Shown here one piece after another: positions 1-5,371 of a stretch of DNA of 6,708 bases (position 1 is its first letter; every line of letters starts with the position of its first letter). The stretch comes from Candidatus Sericytochromatia bacterium (GTDB lineage Bacteria > Cyanobacteriota > Sericytochromatia > UBA7694 > JACMQJ01). The position numbers were made by a program, and so were the translations under genes. The notes under the pieces are model-generated. The model was not told the DNA's origin, did no database searches, and saw only the letters and a list, made by a program, of their open reading frames with translations. The DNA is taken from the NCBI GenBank assembly GCA_014377055.1, contig JACMQJ010000203.1, positions 1 to 6,708 on the forward strand, read 5' to 3'.

Positions 1-71
1 CAAATGGTTGAAACTAACACATGTTAAACCAAAAAATTTAAAATGTTGTAATGTTTACCAGTTCTAGCTTA

Positions 72-93
72 GGGGCGTTTTAATAAACGCCCT
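72..93 (+). terminator. G+C-rich hairpin, possible terminator of an upstream gene
   Basis: GGGCGTTT (73-80) pairs perfectly with AAACGCCC (85-92) around a TAAT loop, and a G-T wobble at 72/93 extends the stem to 9 bp. It is one of the few G+C-rich spots in the region and follows a possible upstream stop codon (65-67) by four bases, as a terminator would. Neither strand has a T tract after the stem, so intrinsic termination would be inefficient. It could instead be an RNA 3' end or a processing hairpin. Confidence 0.4.
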
Positions 94-146
94 AAATAAG
101 CGGAATAGATAATGAAAAGCATAAATAATTATAAGAATTAACAGAG

Positions 147-279
147 ATCTATCTATATTGTTGAGCCAAAGGATGTTTAGTTAAAAATCCCTACAATTCT
201 GATAATCCTAGGTTTCAAGCCTTAACTTAACACTTATGGGTTTAAACTCCTTGTTTTGGACATCCTGTTATAGATATAT
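147..279 (+). ncRNA. Candidate structured RNA with nested long-range stems
   Basis: Two nested complementary pairs close this region. ATCTATCTATA (147-157) pairs with TATAGATATAT (269-279) at 10 of 11 positions, and inside it AGGATGT (170-176) pairs perfectly with ACATCCT (260-266). Small local hairpins fit in the interior: AGGTT/AGCCT (210-214/218-222), or CCTTAA with TTATGG (220-225/234-239, one mismatch). A closing helix, an asymmetric internal loop and a large interior give a rod of about 130-150 nt, which resembles the outline of 6S RNA. No conserved sequence of 6S, SRP, tmRNA or RNase P RNA is recognised. A run of five Ts (296-300) follows the outer stem. The strand is uncertain because the pairing is nearly symmetric. 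It could also be a leader element of the gene at 388, or chance pairing in AT-rich DNA. Confidence 0.35.
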
Positions 280-303
280 AAACTTGGAAATAAAATTTTT
301 GTG

Positions 304-323
304 TATTATTTGATCAGATAATA
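304..323. promoter_or_regulatory. 20-bp near-palindrome, possible operator of the propeller operon
   Basis: TATTATTTGATCAGATAATA is symmetric about TGATCA (311-316), with one mismatched position per arm (a G-T pair if transcribed). It lies 64 bp before the start codon at 388. A weak promoter can be drawn over it: TTGATC (310-315) as a -35 and TACTAT (336-341) as a -10, though the 20-bp spacing is long. A repressor bound here would cover the -35. No regulator for it is visible in the window. Confidence 0.3.
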
Positions 324-387
324 AAAATGTAATGTTACTATACATCATGCAAATTTTTAATGGTCAAAGTAATAGGGCAGTAATATA

Positions 388-1968
388 ATGAACAAAAATA
401 AGAAACTTTTTAATAAAAGCTTTTTTATTTTATTACTTACACCTATTTACTTTATTGCATATACACAAATTAACTATGCTAAAGAAGTTAATGTTATTGA
501 CAAAAATCTCGAAGAGATTTATTTACCAATAAAAAAAGTAAATGTTAAAAATAATAAAAAAATCACCTTAAAAACTGTAAAAATAAAAACAGACCTTTTA
601 AATCCAGCAAAACCTCTAGTACCTATAATAAAAACATTAACTAATCCTGAAGACAGAATAGCTGATGACCTTGATATTTCAACATATAATTATATTGATA
701 ACGCTGAGTCCTCAATAGCTTTTTTTAATCTTATTCTTAATAGTGTATGTAGCAAATCACCAGATAGCTGCAATGATAACGATCTCTTAATCAAATTATC
801 AAAAGAAATAGTTACTGAGATTAAAAAAAACTATCCTCTTAACAGTAGTTTTGTTTCCGAAGAACAAACAAAATATTTATTGATGAATTCAGTTACTTTA
901 AACGATAAGTTAGGAAAAGAGAAAGTAAGTAAAATTAATCAACTAAAAAATGATTTGAAATCTATTAATGATTCAATTTTTAAAGAAAAAAGAGATGATA
1001 TAATCAAAAAATCTATTGTTTTACAACCTAAGCCTTCACCGAGTCCTATAATTTTAGTTTCAGTAATTCCTTCGATTTTACCAACACCCATACCAACACC
1101 AGAACCACCAAGAGATAAAATAGTTTTTGTTTCTGAAAGAGATGGTAATCCAGAAATATACACAATGAATACAGATGGAACTAGTCCTAATAGACTAACC
1201 AATAATTCCGATTATGATATTATGCCAAGTTGGTTTGCTGATGGCAAGAAAATAGTTTTTGTTTCTGAGAGAGATGGTAATCCAGAAATATATGCGATGA
1301 ATACAGATGGAACTAATCCTAATAGACTAACTAATAATTCAGCTTATGATTATTCACCAAATGTATCTCCTGATGGTACTAAAATAATCTTTGTATCTAA
1401 CAGAGAAAATGTTAAAAACTCAAATAGTCCTATAGCAAAGTTAAATTTTAAAATATTTATTATGAATGCAGATGGAACTAATCAAATAAAATTATTTGAA
1501 GACTCTGTAGGTGATGAGTCACCAAAATGGTCACCCGATGGTAAAAGAATTGCTTTTGTTTCTAATCGTGATGGTAACCCAGAAATTTATATGTGTAATG
1601 CTGACGGGACTGGTATTACTAGACTAACAAATAATCCTAGTTTTGATATAATGCCAAGTTGGTCACCTGATGGTAAAAAAATTGCTTTTAGATCTGATAG
1701 AGATGGTAATCCAGAGATTTACACAATGAATCCTGATGGAACTGAACAAAAAAGAGTTACAATGAATCTTTCTTCTGACGAATCCCCCGCTTGGTCACCT
1801 GACAATAAAAAAATATTATTTGTTTCCAGACGAGATAATATAAAAAATGAAGATGGCGATTTTGTTAATGAAATATATGTCATGAATGCTGATAGCTCTG
1901 ATATTTTTAGATTAACAAATAATACAGCTGATGATTATTCACCAAGCTGGTATGGTGTTAAAAATTAG
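388..1968 (+). CDS. Exported PD40/TolB-like beta-propeller protein
   Basis: The protein has 526 residues. Residues 1-31 form a Sec signal peptide (basic start, hydrophobic core at about 11-28, possible cleavage after Ala31, although the -3 residue is Asn), so it is probably periplasmic or secreted. Residues 32-210 are mainly helical-looking and Lys-rich, match no family I recognise, and contain a possible disulfide pair (Cys121, Cys128). A Pro/Ser/Thr-rich linker (about 213-241) leads to six WD40-like PD40 repeats starting near residues 243, 287, 331, 386, 430 and 474, each with a [KR]I.F.S.RDGNPEIY.MN.DGT core and an SP.WSPDGK-type turn. The last repeat ends at SPSW without its outer strand, which the first repeat can supply (velcro closure). 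The propeller resembles that of TolB, but the TolB N-terminal domain is absent and no tol-pal genes are nearby, so I do not call it tolB. Such propellers usually bind proteins or glycans; the ligand is unknown. A weak AGGG lies 10 bases before ATG. It is first in a likely four-gene operon. Confidence 0.9.
   Translation: MNKNKKLFNKSFFILLLTPIYFIAYTQINYAKEVNVIDKNLEEIYLPIKKVNVKNNKKITLKTVKIKTDLLNPAKPLVPIIKTLTNPEDRIADDLDISTYNYIDNAESSIAFFNLILNSVCSKSPDSCNDNDLLIKLSKEIVTEIKKNYPLNSSFVSEEQTKYLLMNSVTLNDKLGKEKVSKINQLKNDLKSINDSIFKEKRDDIIKKSIVLQPKPSPSPIILVSVIPSILPTPIPTPEPPRDKIVFVSERDGNPEIYTMNTDGTSPNRLTNNSDYDIMPSWFADGKKIVFVSERDGNPEIYAMNTDGTNPNRLTNNSAYDYSPNVSPDGTKIIFVSNRENVKNSNSPIAKLNFKIFIMNADGTNQIKLFEDSVGDESPKWSPDGKRIAFVSNRDGNPEIYMCNADGTGITRLTNNPSFDIMPSWSPDGKKIAFRSDRDGNPEIYTMNPDGTEQKRVTMNLSSDESPAWSPDNKKILFVSRRDNIKNEDGDFVNEIYVMNADSSDIFRLTNNTADDYSPSWYGVKN
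1117..1208 (+). repeat. DNA repeat, copy 1 (propeller blade 1)
   Basis: This stretch of blade 1 matches 1249-1340 with six differences in 92 bases by hand count, at an offset of 132 bp (44 codons). The differences are four in third codon positions and two in first positions. The other blades are much less alike at DNA level, so this pair reflects recent duplication or gene conversion. Confidence 0.85.
1249..1340 (+). repeat. DNA repeat, copy 2 (propeller blade 2)
   Basis: Partner of 1117-1208 (about 93% identical by hand count). Identity falls off sharply after the AATAATTC shared by both copies. Slippage between the copies would remove or add exactly one 44-residue blade in frame, so blade number may vary between strains. 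Confidence 0.85.
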
Positions 1969-2013
1969 TTTTAATTTGGTATTATGTAAAAGAATATTTT
2001 GTAAAATAATTAG

Positions 2014-2691
2014 ATGGAGAAAAAATTGAAAAAGATAACTTTAGCTTTGTTTATTACTTTTTTAGGTGCATGTACAAATAATGTTGTAATTAATACAGAT
2101 CCAAAAATGAGTCCTTCACCATTGGTATCTAGTACACCTTTAATTAGTAATAATAGCCCTACTGCTATTCCAACAACTGTATCACCAACAGAAGCACCTA
2201 AATTTGATATTAATAAAGAATATAATGTTTCTATGGAAACAACATTGGGAACAATAAAAATAAAGCTATATCCTAAAGTTGCACCCAAAACAGTTGAAAA
2301 TTTTGTCACTCTAATCAATCAACATTATTATGATGGAATAATTTTTCATAGAGTTATAGATAATTTTGTTATTCAAGGTGGAGATCCCACAGGCTTGGGT
2401 AATGGTGGGCAATCGTCTTTTGGACATGCTTTTGAAGATGAGTTTTCAGAAAATGTAAAATTTGATAAAGTTGGTTTATTGGCTATGGCAAATTCAGGAG
2501 TTAATACCAATGCTAGTCAATTTTTTATTACTTTATCCGTTGCTCAAACAAGTCAATTATATAAGCGTCATACAATTTTTGGCGAAGTAACACAGGGTTT
2601 TGATGTTGTGCAAGCAATTGGTAGGACAAAGGTTGGACAAGACGATAAACCATTAGTTGACGTTAAAATGACAAAAGTTACTATTCTTTGA
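2014..2691 (+). CDS. Lipoprotein cyclophilin-type peptidyl-prolyl cis-trans isomerase
   Basis: The protein has 225 residues. A lipoprotein signal ends in the lipobox LGAC (17-20), so Cys20 should be lipidated and the protein anchored in the envelope. A Ser/Thr/Pro-rich tether (about 21-66) leads to a cyclophilin domain (about 70-225) that catalyses cis-trans isomerisation of peptidyl-prolyl bonds. Active-site signatures are present: FHR (111-113, catalytic Arg113), NFVIQGGDP (117-125), MANSG (158-162), SQFFIT (168-173) and HTIFGEV (186-192). The Trp that contacts cyclosporin in human CypA appears replaced (around Gln181-Leu182), as is common in bacteria. It lies 45 bp behind the propeller gene and 7 bp before ychJ, so it is probably co-transcribed and assists folding of exported proteins. 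Start choice: ATG 2014 lacks a ribosome-binding site, whereas TTG 2026 has one (separate entry); the mature lipoprotein is the same either way. Confidence 0.93.
   Translation: MEKKLKKITLALFITFLGACTNNVVINTDPKMSPSPLVSSTPLISNNSPTAIPTTVSPTEAPKFDINKEYNVSMETTLGTIKIKLYPKVAPKTVENFVTLINQHYYDGIIFHRVIDNFVIQGGDPTGLGNGGQSSFGHAFEDEFSENVKFDKVGLLAMANSGVNTNASQFFITLSVAQTSQLYKRHTIFGEVTQGFDVVQAIGRTKVGQDDKPLVDVKMTKVTIL
2016..2028 (+). promoter_or_regulatory. Ribosome-binding site favouring a TTG start for the lipoprotein
   Basis: GGAG (2016-2019) sits six bases before an in-frame TTG (2026-2028), codon 5 of the reading from ATG 2014. The bases before ATG 2014 are A+T-rich without a Shine-Dalgarno match. Starting at TTG gives a 221-residue precursor with the compact signal MKKITLALFITFLGAC, a textbook lipoprotein leader. 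Confidence 0.45.
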
Positions 2692-2698
2692 AGTAATA

Positions 2699-3193
2699 AT
2701 GATAGATAATCAATTGTGTCCTTGTGGCACTAAATTATTTTATTCTGAATGTTGTGAGCCTATAATAAAAAATATTAAAAAACCTCTGACAGCAGAAAAA
2801 TTAATGCGTTCACGTTACTCAGCTTATGCAAAAACTGAGATATTGTATTTGTTAGAAACAACCCATTATTTACAAAGACATTTGTATAATCAAGATGGTA
2901 TGCGTAAATGGTCAGAAAACTCAGAATGGCAAAACTTAGAAATTATTGCCACCAAAGATGGTAATGAAAATGATCTAATAGGTGAAGTTGAATTTATTGC
3001 TCACTATTTAGAAAATGGTGAAAAAAAATCACATCATGAATTATCATTTTTTAAGAAAGAAGATGACAAATGGTATTTTGATTATGGTATAACTCCAAAT
3101 TTAGATAAAAAAGAAATTATAAAACTTGGAAGAAATGAACCATGCTTTTGTGGAAGTGACAAAAAGTTTAAAAAATGTTGTGGTAAATCATAA
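2699..3193 (+). CDS. ychJ: YchJ-family SEC-C motif protein
   Basis: At 164 residues it is close to E. coli YchJ (about 152) and follows its layout. An N-terminal zinc-type cysteine motif CPCG...CC (Cys7, Cys9, Cys18, Cys19) is followed by the family signature LMRSRYSAY (35-43). A central NTF2-like alpha+beta region contains the W..L.I (77-83) and GEVEF.A (95-101) strands. The C-terminal SEC-C motif is GRNEPCFCGSDKKFKKCCG (Cys149, Cys151, Cys160, Cys161). SEC-C motifs bind zinc, and in SecA the equivalent motif contacts SecB and ribosomes; the cellular role of YchJ is unknown. It is probably cytoplasmic. The start lies 7 bp after the cyclophilin stop with only a weak GAAG as ribosome-binding site, suggesting translational coupling. 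Both cysteine clusters are complete, so it appears functional. Confidence 0.9.
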   Translation: MIDNQLCPCGTKLFYSECCEPIIKNIKKPLTAEKLMRSRYSAYAKTEILYLLETTHYLQRHLYNQDGMRKWSENSEWQNLEIIATKDGNENDLIGEVEFIAHYLENGEKKSHHELSFFKKEDDKWYFDYGITPNLDKKEIIKLGRNEPCFCGSDKKFKKCCGKS

Positions 3194-3221
3194 CAACCAT
3201 ATTTTATTTATTAAGGTACAA

Positions 3222-3506
3222 ATGAAGAATCAAGATATTAAAAACGAAGAAATAATGATTGATGATAAAGATTTTAACTATGCAAAGTCGATAGTTGAAG
3301 AAATGATTAAATCAACTACTATAAAAAGAGGAAGACGTTCTGGCAGTATTAGAGAATTTGATAAAGTTACTGTTTCTATGAGTAATCAACAATTAATAGG
3401 ACTATCAAATTTTCTTGGAAAATTGATCGAAAAAACTGAGGGCAATGATGATTTGTTAGGTTCATTATTGGATGGTATTTTGGAAAAAATAACAGGTACT
3501 AAGTAA
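3222..3506 (+). CDS. Conserved-looking hypothetical protein, 94 residues
   Basis: I do not recognise this protein. I place the start at ATG 3222 because TTAAGG (3211-3216) lies five bases before it; the frame is open further upstream to 3126, but that part overlaps ychJ out of frame. The 94-residue product is soluble: an acidic N-terminus (residues 1-20), a predicted helix (about 21-33), a basic patch KRGRRSGSIREF (about 36-47), a short strand (VTVSM), then an amphipathic helical C-terminal half rich in Leu and Gly with two LLG/LLDG turns. It has no signal peptide, membrane segment or Cys. It follows ychJ by 28 bp and is probably the last gene of the operon. The basic patch could contact nucleic acid or a partner, but that is a guess. 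Confidence 0.7.
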   Translation: MKNQDIKNEEIMIDDKDFNYAKSIVEEMIKSTTIKRGRRSGSIREFDKVTVSMSNQQLIGLSNFLGKLIEKTEGNDDLLGSLLDGILEKITGTK

Positions 3507-3519
3507 TATGATTTATATT

Positions 3520-3544
3520 CTAAAATTAATTTAGCGTGTTTTTT
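3520..3544 (+). terminator. Weak hairpin plus T-run after the + strand operon
   Basis: CTAAA (3520-3524) pairs with TTTAG (3530-3534) around a five-base loop; four bases later comes a run of six Ts (3539-3544). It lies 14 bp after the stop of the 94-residue protein gene, where the operon should end. The stem is only 5 bp with a single G-C pair, so the call is weak. Confidence 0.3.
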
Positions 3545-3589
3545 AGATGACTTAATGATAAAAGGTCATGTCACATTAGCAAATGAAAT

Positions 3590-3804
3590 TCAACAGTTTG
3601 ATGATATAGATATTGCAGAATCAACTAATAATTTAAAACTATTGATATTACAATTCCATTTTTTGATTGATTCATGCAAAATGTCATCTGTAAATATCTC
3701 AAAAGATTTTTTTCCATTTTGTACAGTAGATTTGTTATTTCTTTAGGTAATCTAACAGCCAAGCTATTACTCCACTTTTTTATTACAATTTCAACTTCTA
3801 ACAT
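3590..3804 (-). pseudogene. Decayed MazE/AbrB-type antitoxin
   Basis: The - strand frame from ATG 3804 to TAG 3625 encodes 59 residues. Residues 4-24 carry the classic swapped-hairpin N-terminus of MazE/AbrB-type antitoxins (KKWSNSLAVRLPKEI, residues 9-23), which binds DNA as a dimer. After TNLL the family expects a short 'xxNGDxxEI' strand. This appears in another frame: from about 3724 the alternative frame reads VQNGKKSFEIFTDD and stays open to TGA 3590. A one-base deletion near 3724 would explain this. Intact relatives have about 75-90 residues. The start is well supported: AAAGGTG lies five bases upstream, and a perfect inverted repeat just before it looks like an operator. No toxin follows, since only about 80 bases separate it from the convergent gene end at 3506. 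It lies 48 bp behind the AAA ATPase gene, same strand. Alternatively the 59-residue product is a functional, shortened DNA-binding protein. Confidence 0.6.
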
Positions 3805-3809
3805 TTTTA

Positions 3810-3816
3810 CACCTTT
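3810..3816 (-). promoter_or_regulatory. Ribosome-binding site of the antitoxin remnant
   Basis: Read on the - strand, AAAGGTG ends five bases before ATG 3804. It is one of the best Shine-Dalgarno matches in the window and supports this start. Its first two As overlap the edge of the inverted repeat at 3815-3846. Confidence 0.6.
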
Positions 3817-3846
3817 TTTTGTAGATACATTTGTATCTACAAAAAA
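3815..3846. promoter_or_regulatory. Perfect 32-bp inverted repeat, probable antitoxin operator
   Basis: On the + strand, T6 (3815-3820) and GTAGATACA (3821-3829) are mirrored exactly by TGTATCTAC (3832-3840) and A6 (3841-3846), with TT between: arms of 15 bp without a mismatch. Every orientation has Ts before and As after the core, the reverse of an intrinsic terminator. It lies between the AAA ATPase stop and the antitoxin ribosome-binding site, where toxin-antitoxin operons carry their autoregulatory operator. On the - strand a TATTAT at 3847-3852 just upstream could be the -10, but no good -35 is visible. Operator function is inferred from position and symmetry. Confidence 0.6.
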
Positions 3847-3852
3847 TAATAT

Positions 3853-5358
3853 CTAACCTGATGCAGGTCTTGCTCTATTTTTTGTCCATAATCTTAACTC
3901 ATCTATCACTTCTTTCATTGTATGTGAAAGTGGCACAGAATGACTAATAGCATTTTTTATATCGTCATTGTTTAATTCTCGATCCTCTTCAAAGCTATCA
4001 TACATAGAAGAAATTATTAACTCCTCTATTTCTGATCCTGAAAAACCTTCTGTTGTTATTGCCATATTCTGGAGATCAAAGTTTTTTGGGTCTCTGCCTC
4101 TTTTAATCAAATGAATTGCAAATATTTCGGCACGCTCTTTTAATTCTGGTAAATCTAAGAAAAATATTTCATCAAAACGACCTTTTCTTAATAATTCGGG
4201 AGGTAAATGTGAAATATCATTAGCTGTAGCAATTATAAACACAGGGCTATCTTTTTCTTGCATCCAAGTTAAAAAACTCGATAATACTCTTGCAGTTGTA
4301 CCACCGTCAGAAACATTGGAGCTACCAGAACCACTAAAACCTTTATCTATTTCGTCAAGCCACAATAAACACGGAGCAACTGATTCGGCTGTTTTAATTG
4401 TTTTTCTCATATTTTCTTCGGATGATCCAACCAATCCACTAAATAAAGAGCCTATATCTAATCTTAAAAGCGGTAATTGCCATAATGACGCTACCGCTTT
4501 GGCAACAAGACTTTTACCAGAACCAGAAACACCTAATAACATAATTCCTTTTGGTTGTGGCAATCCATAATTACGTGCTTTTTTTGTAAAAGCAATTGAT
4601 CTTTTTTTGAGCCAAACTTTTAAATTTGTTAAACCACCAACATTTGACATAGTTTCATGAGTTGGATAAAACTCAAGCAAACCACTTTTTTTTATAATTT
4701 GTTTTTTTTCAGAATGAATGATACCAATATCTTCTACCGATAATCTCTTTTTTGATACTATAGCTTTAGATAAAACGCTCTCTGCTTCAGATAAAGTTAA
4801 GCCCATAGCAGCTTGCAATAATTTTTCCTTACCAGCATTATCAAGATTAATCTCAACATTTTTTTTACTATTTTGTATGGATAGTATTAACTTATCCATT
4901 AATATACCAAGATCATTGATACTAGGTAATTTATAATCTATAACATTAACATCTTTTTCTAGTTCAGATGGTATTTTTAGAATCGGAGAGATAATTATAA
5001 TAGTTTTAAAACTACTCCTTAGAGATATACTCAAATCTCTCAATTTTCTAATTACAGTTGCATCATTCATGTAATGATGTGTGTCTTTAAGTATATATAT
5101 AGCAGGATCAACAGCCCTTTGAATATTTTCTAAAGCTAAAACTAAATCTCTAGTTGAGTCATTAGTCAAAAAAGTTGATTTATTACCTGTCATGCTTACA
5201 AGACCTTGGGTAACAGTCCAACTAAATATTTTTTTTTCTGTTCTATTTGCTATCTTTAATAAATCTGCTTCAACTCTTTTTTCTTCCCATGAAATAATAT
5301 AAATAATCGGGTATCTAGCCCTAATCATTATTTCAATTTCATCTAAATCTTCTTCCAT
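3853..5358 (-). CDS. Ycf46-like AAA+ ATPase
   Basis: The protein has 501 residues, the usual size for Ycf46-type ATPases. Residues 1-225 form the family's N-terminal region, with an IIYIISWEEKRVE start and an AIYILKDTHHYM segment like a Walker B strand but no Walker A, so it probably does not hydrolyse ATP. The AAA+ module (about 235-475) is complete: Walker A GVSGSGKS (276-283), a pore-loop region LFSGLVG (305-311), Walker B LLWLDEID (331-338, Asp335/Glu336), sensor 1 IIATAN (375-380, Asn380), Arg-finger segment RKGRFDE (391-397) and the GFSGSEIEEL sensor-2 helix (438-447). The C-terminus RARPAS is family-like. It has no membrane segment, so it should be a cytoplasmic hexameric ATPase that remodels or unfolds proteins; the substrate is unknown. 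In cyanobacteria Ycf46 has been linked to inorganic-carbon use, which cannot be assumed here. It is the second gene of an operon with the SPFH protein, 13 bp upstream. Confidence 0.9.
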   Translation of the reverse strand: MEEDLDEIEIMIRARYPIIYIISWEEKRVEADLLKIANRTEKKIFSWTVTQGLVSMTGNKSTFLTNDSTRDLVLALENIQRAVDPAIYILKDTHHYMNDATVIRKLRDLSISLRSSFKTIIIISPILKIPSELEKDVNVIDYKLPSINDLGILMDKLILSIQNSKKNVEINLDNAGKEKLLQAAMGLTLSEAESVLSKAIVSKKRLSVEDIGIIHSEKKQIIKKSGLLEFYPTHETMSNVGGLTNLKVWLKKRSIAFTKKARNYGLPQPKGIMLLGVSGSGKSLVAKAVASLWQLPLLRLDIGSLFSGLVGSSEENMRKTIKTAESVAPCLLWLDEIDKGFSGSGSSNVSDGGTTARVLSSFLTWMQEKDSPVFIIATANDISHLPPELLRKGRFDEIFFLDLPELKERAEIFAIHLIKRGRDPKNFDLQNMAITTEGFSGSEIEELIISSMYDSFEEDRELNNDDIKNAISHSVPLSHTMKEVIDELRLWTKNRARPASG

Positions 5359-5363
5359 AAATA

Positions 5364-5369
5364 TTCCTT
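5364..5369 (-). promoter_or_regulatory. Strong ribosome-binding site of the AAA ATPase gene
   Basis: AAGGAA on the - strand ends five bases before ATG 5358 and lies within the 13-bp gap after the SPFH stop codon. It fixes the start and indicates independent, efficient translation of the second gene from a shared message. Confidence 0.7.
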
Positions 5370-5371
5370 AC

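Larger units (their letters stand above)
1..387. other. 387-base region without a convincing gene
   Basis: All six frames are heavily interrupted by stops. A short open stretch enters from the left edge on the + strand and stops at TAG 65-67 (21 codons, rich in Lys with a Cys-Cys pair); it could be the tail of an upstream gene, but it is too short to judge. The rest holds a G+C-rich hairpin (72-93), a candidate structured RNA (147-279) and a 20-bp near-palindrome (304-323), each listed separately. The last 60 bases are the probable leader of the gene starting at 388. Confidence 0.6.

Noticed and set aside
939..1202. 87-codon - strand frame inside the propeller gene
   Set aside because: It is antisense to the proline linker and the first blade; its Gly/Leu-rich composition is a by-product of the opposite strand.
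388..1968. Calling the propeller gene tolB
   Set aside because: Only the propeller is shared. The N-terminal domain is different and tolQRA/pal are not present in the window.
2010..2318. 102-codon - strand frame opposite the cyclophilin gene
   Set aside because: The + strand encodes a lipobox and complete cyclophilin motifs; the antisense frame has no recognisable motif.
3126..3221. Upstream extension of the 94-residue protein to ATG 3126
   Set aside because: It would overlap the ychJ SEC-C coding region out of frame and has no ribosome-binding site, whereas ATG 3222 has TTAAGG at good spacing.
3546..3635. Possible PIN-toxin remnant downstream of the antitoxin on the - strand (LLVDSAISISSNC, then ISFANVT after a stop)
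   Set aside because: The resemblance to a PIN domain end is faint, needs several stops to be ignored, and the space is far too small for a toxin. It could be chance.
3555..3856. Two overlapping + strand frames of about 60 codons (3555-3746 and 3674-3856)
   Set aside because: They lie opposite the antitoxin remnant, which has a family motif and a strong ribosome-binding site. They have neither, and the second runs into the end of the AAA gene.
4316..4936. Two + strand frames (4316-4570 and 4718-4936) opposite the AAA gene
   Set aside because: They are antisense to Walker A/B and the N-terminal region of a clearly functional ATPase gene.
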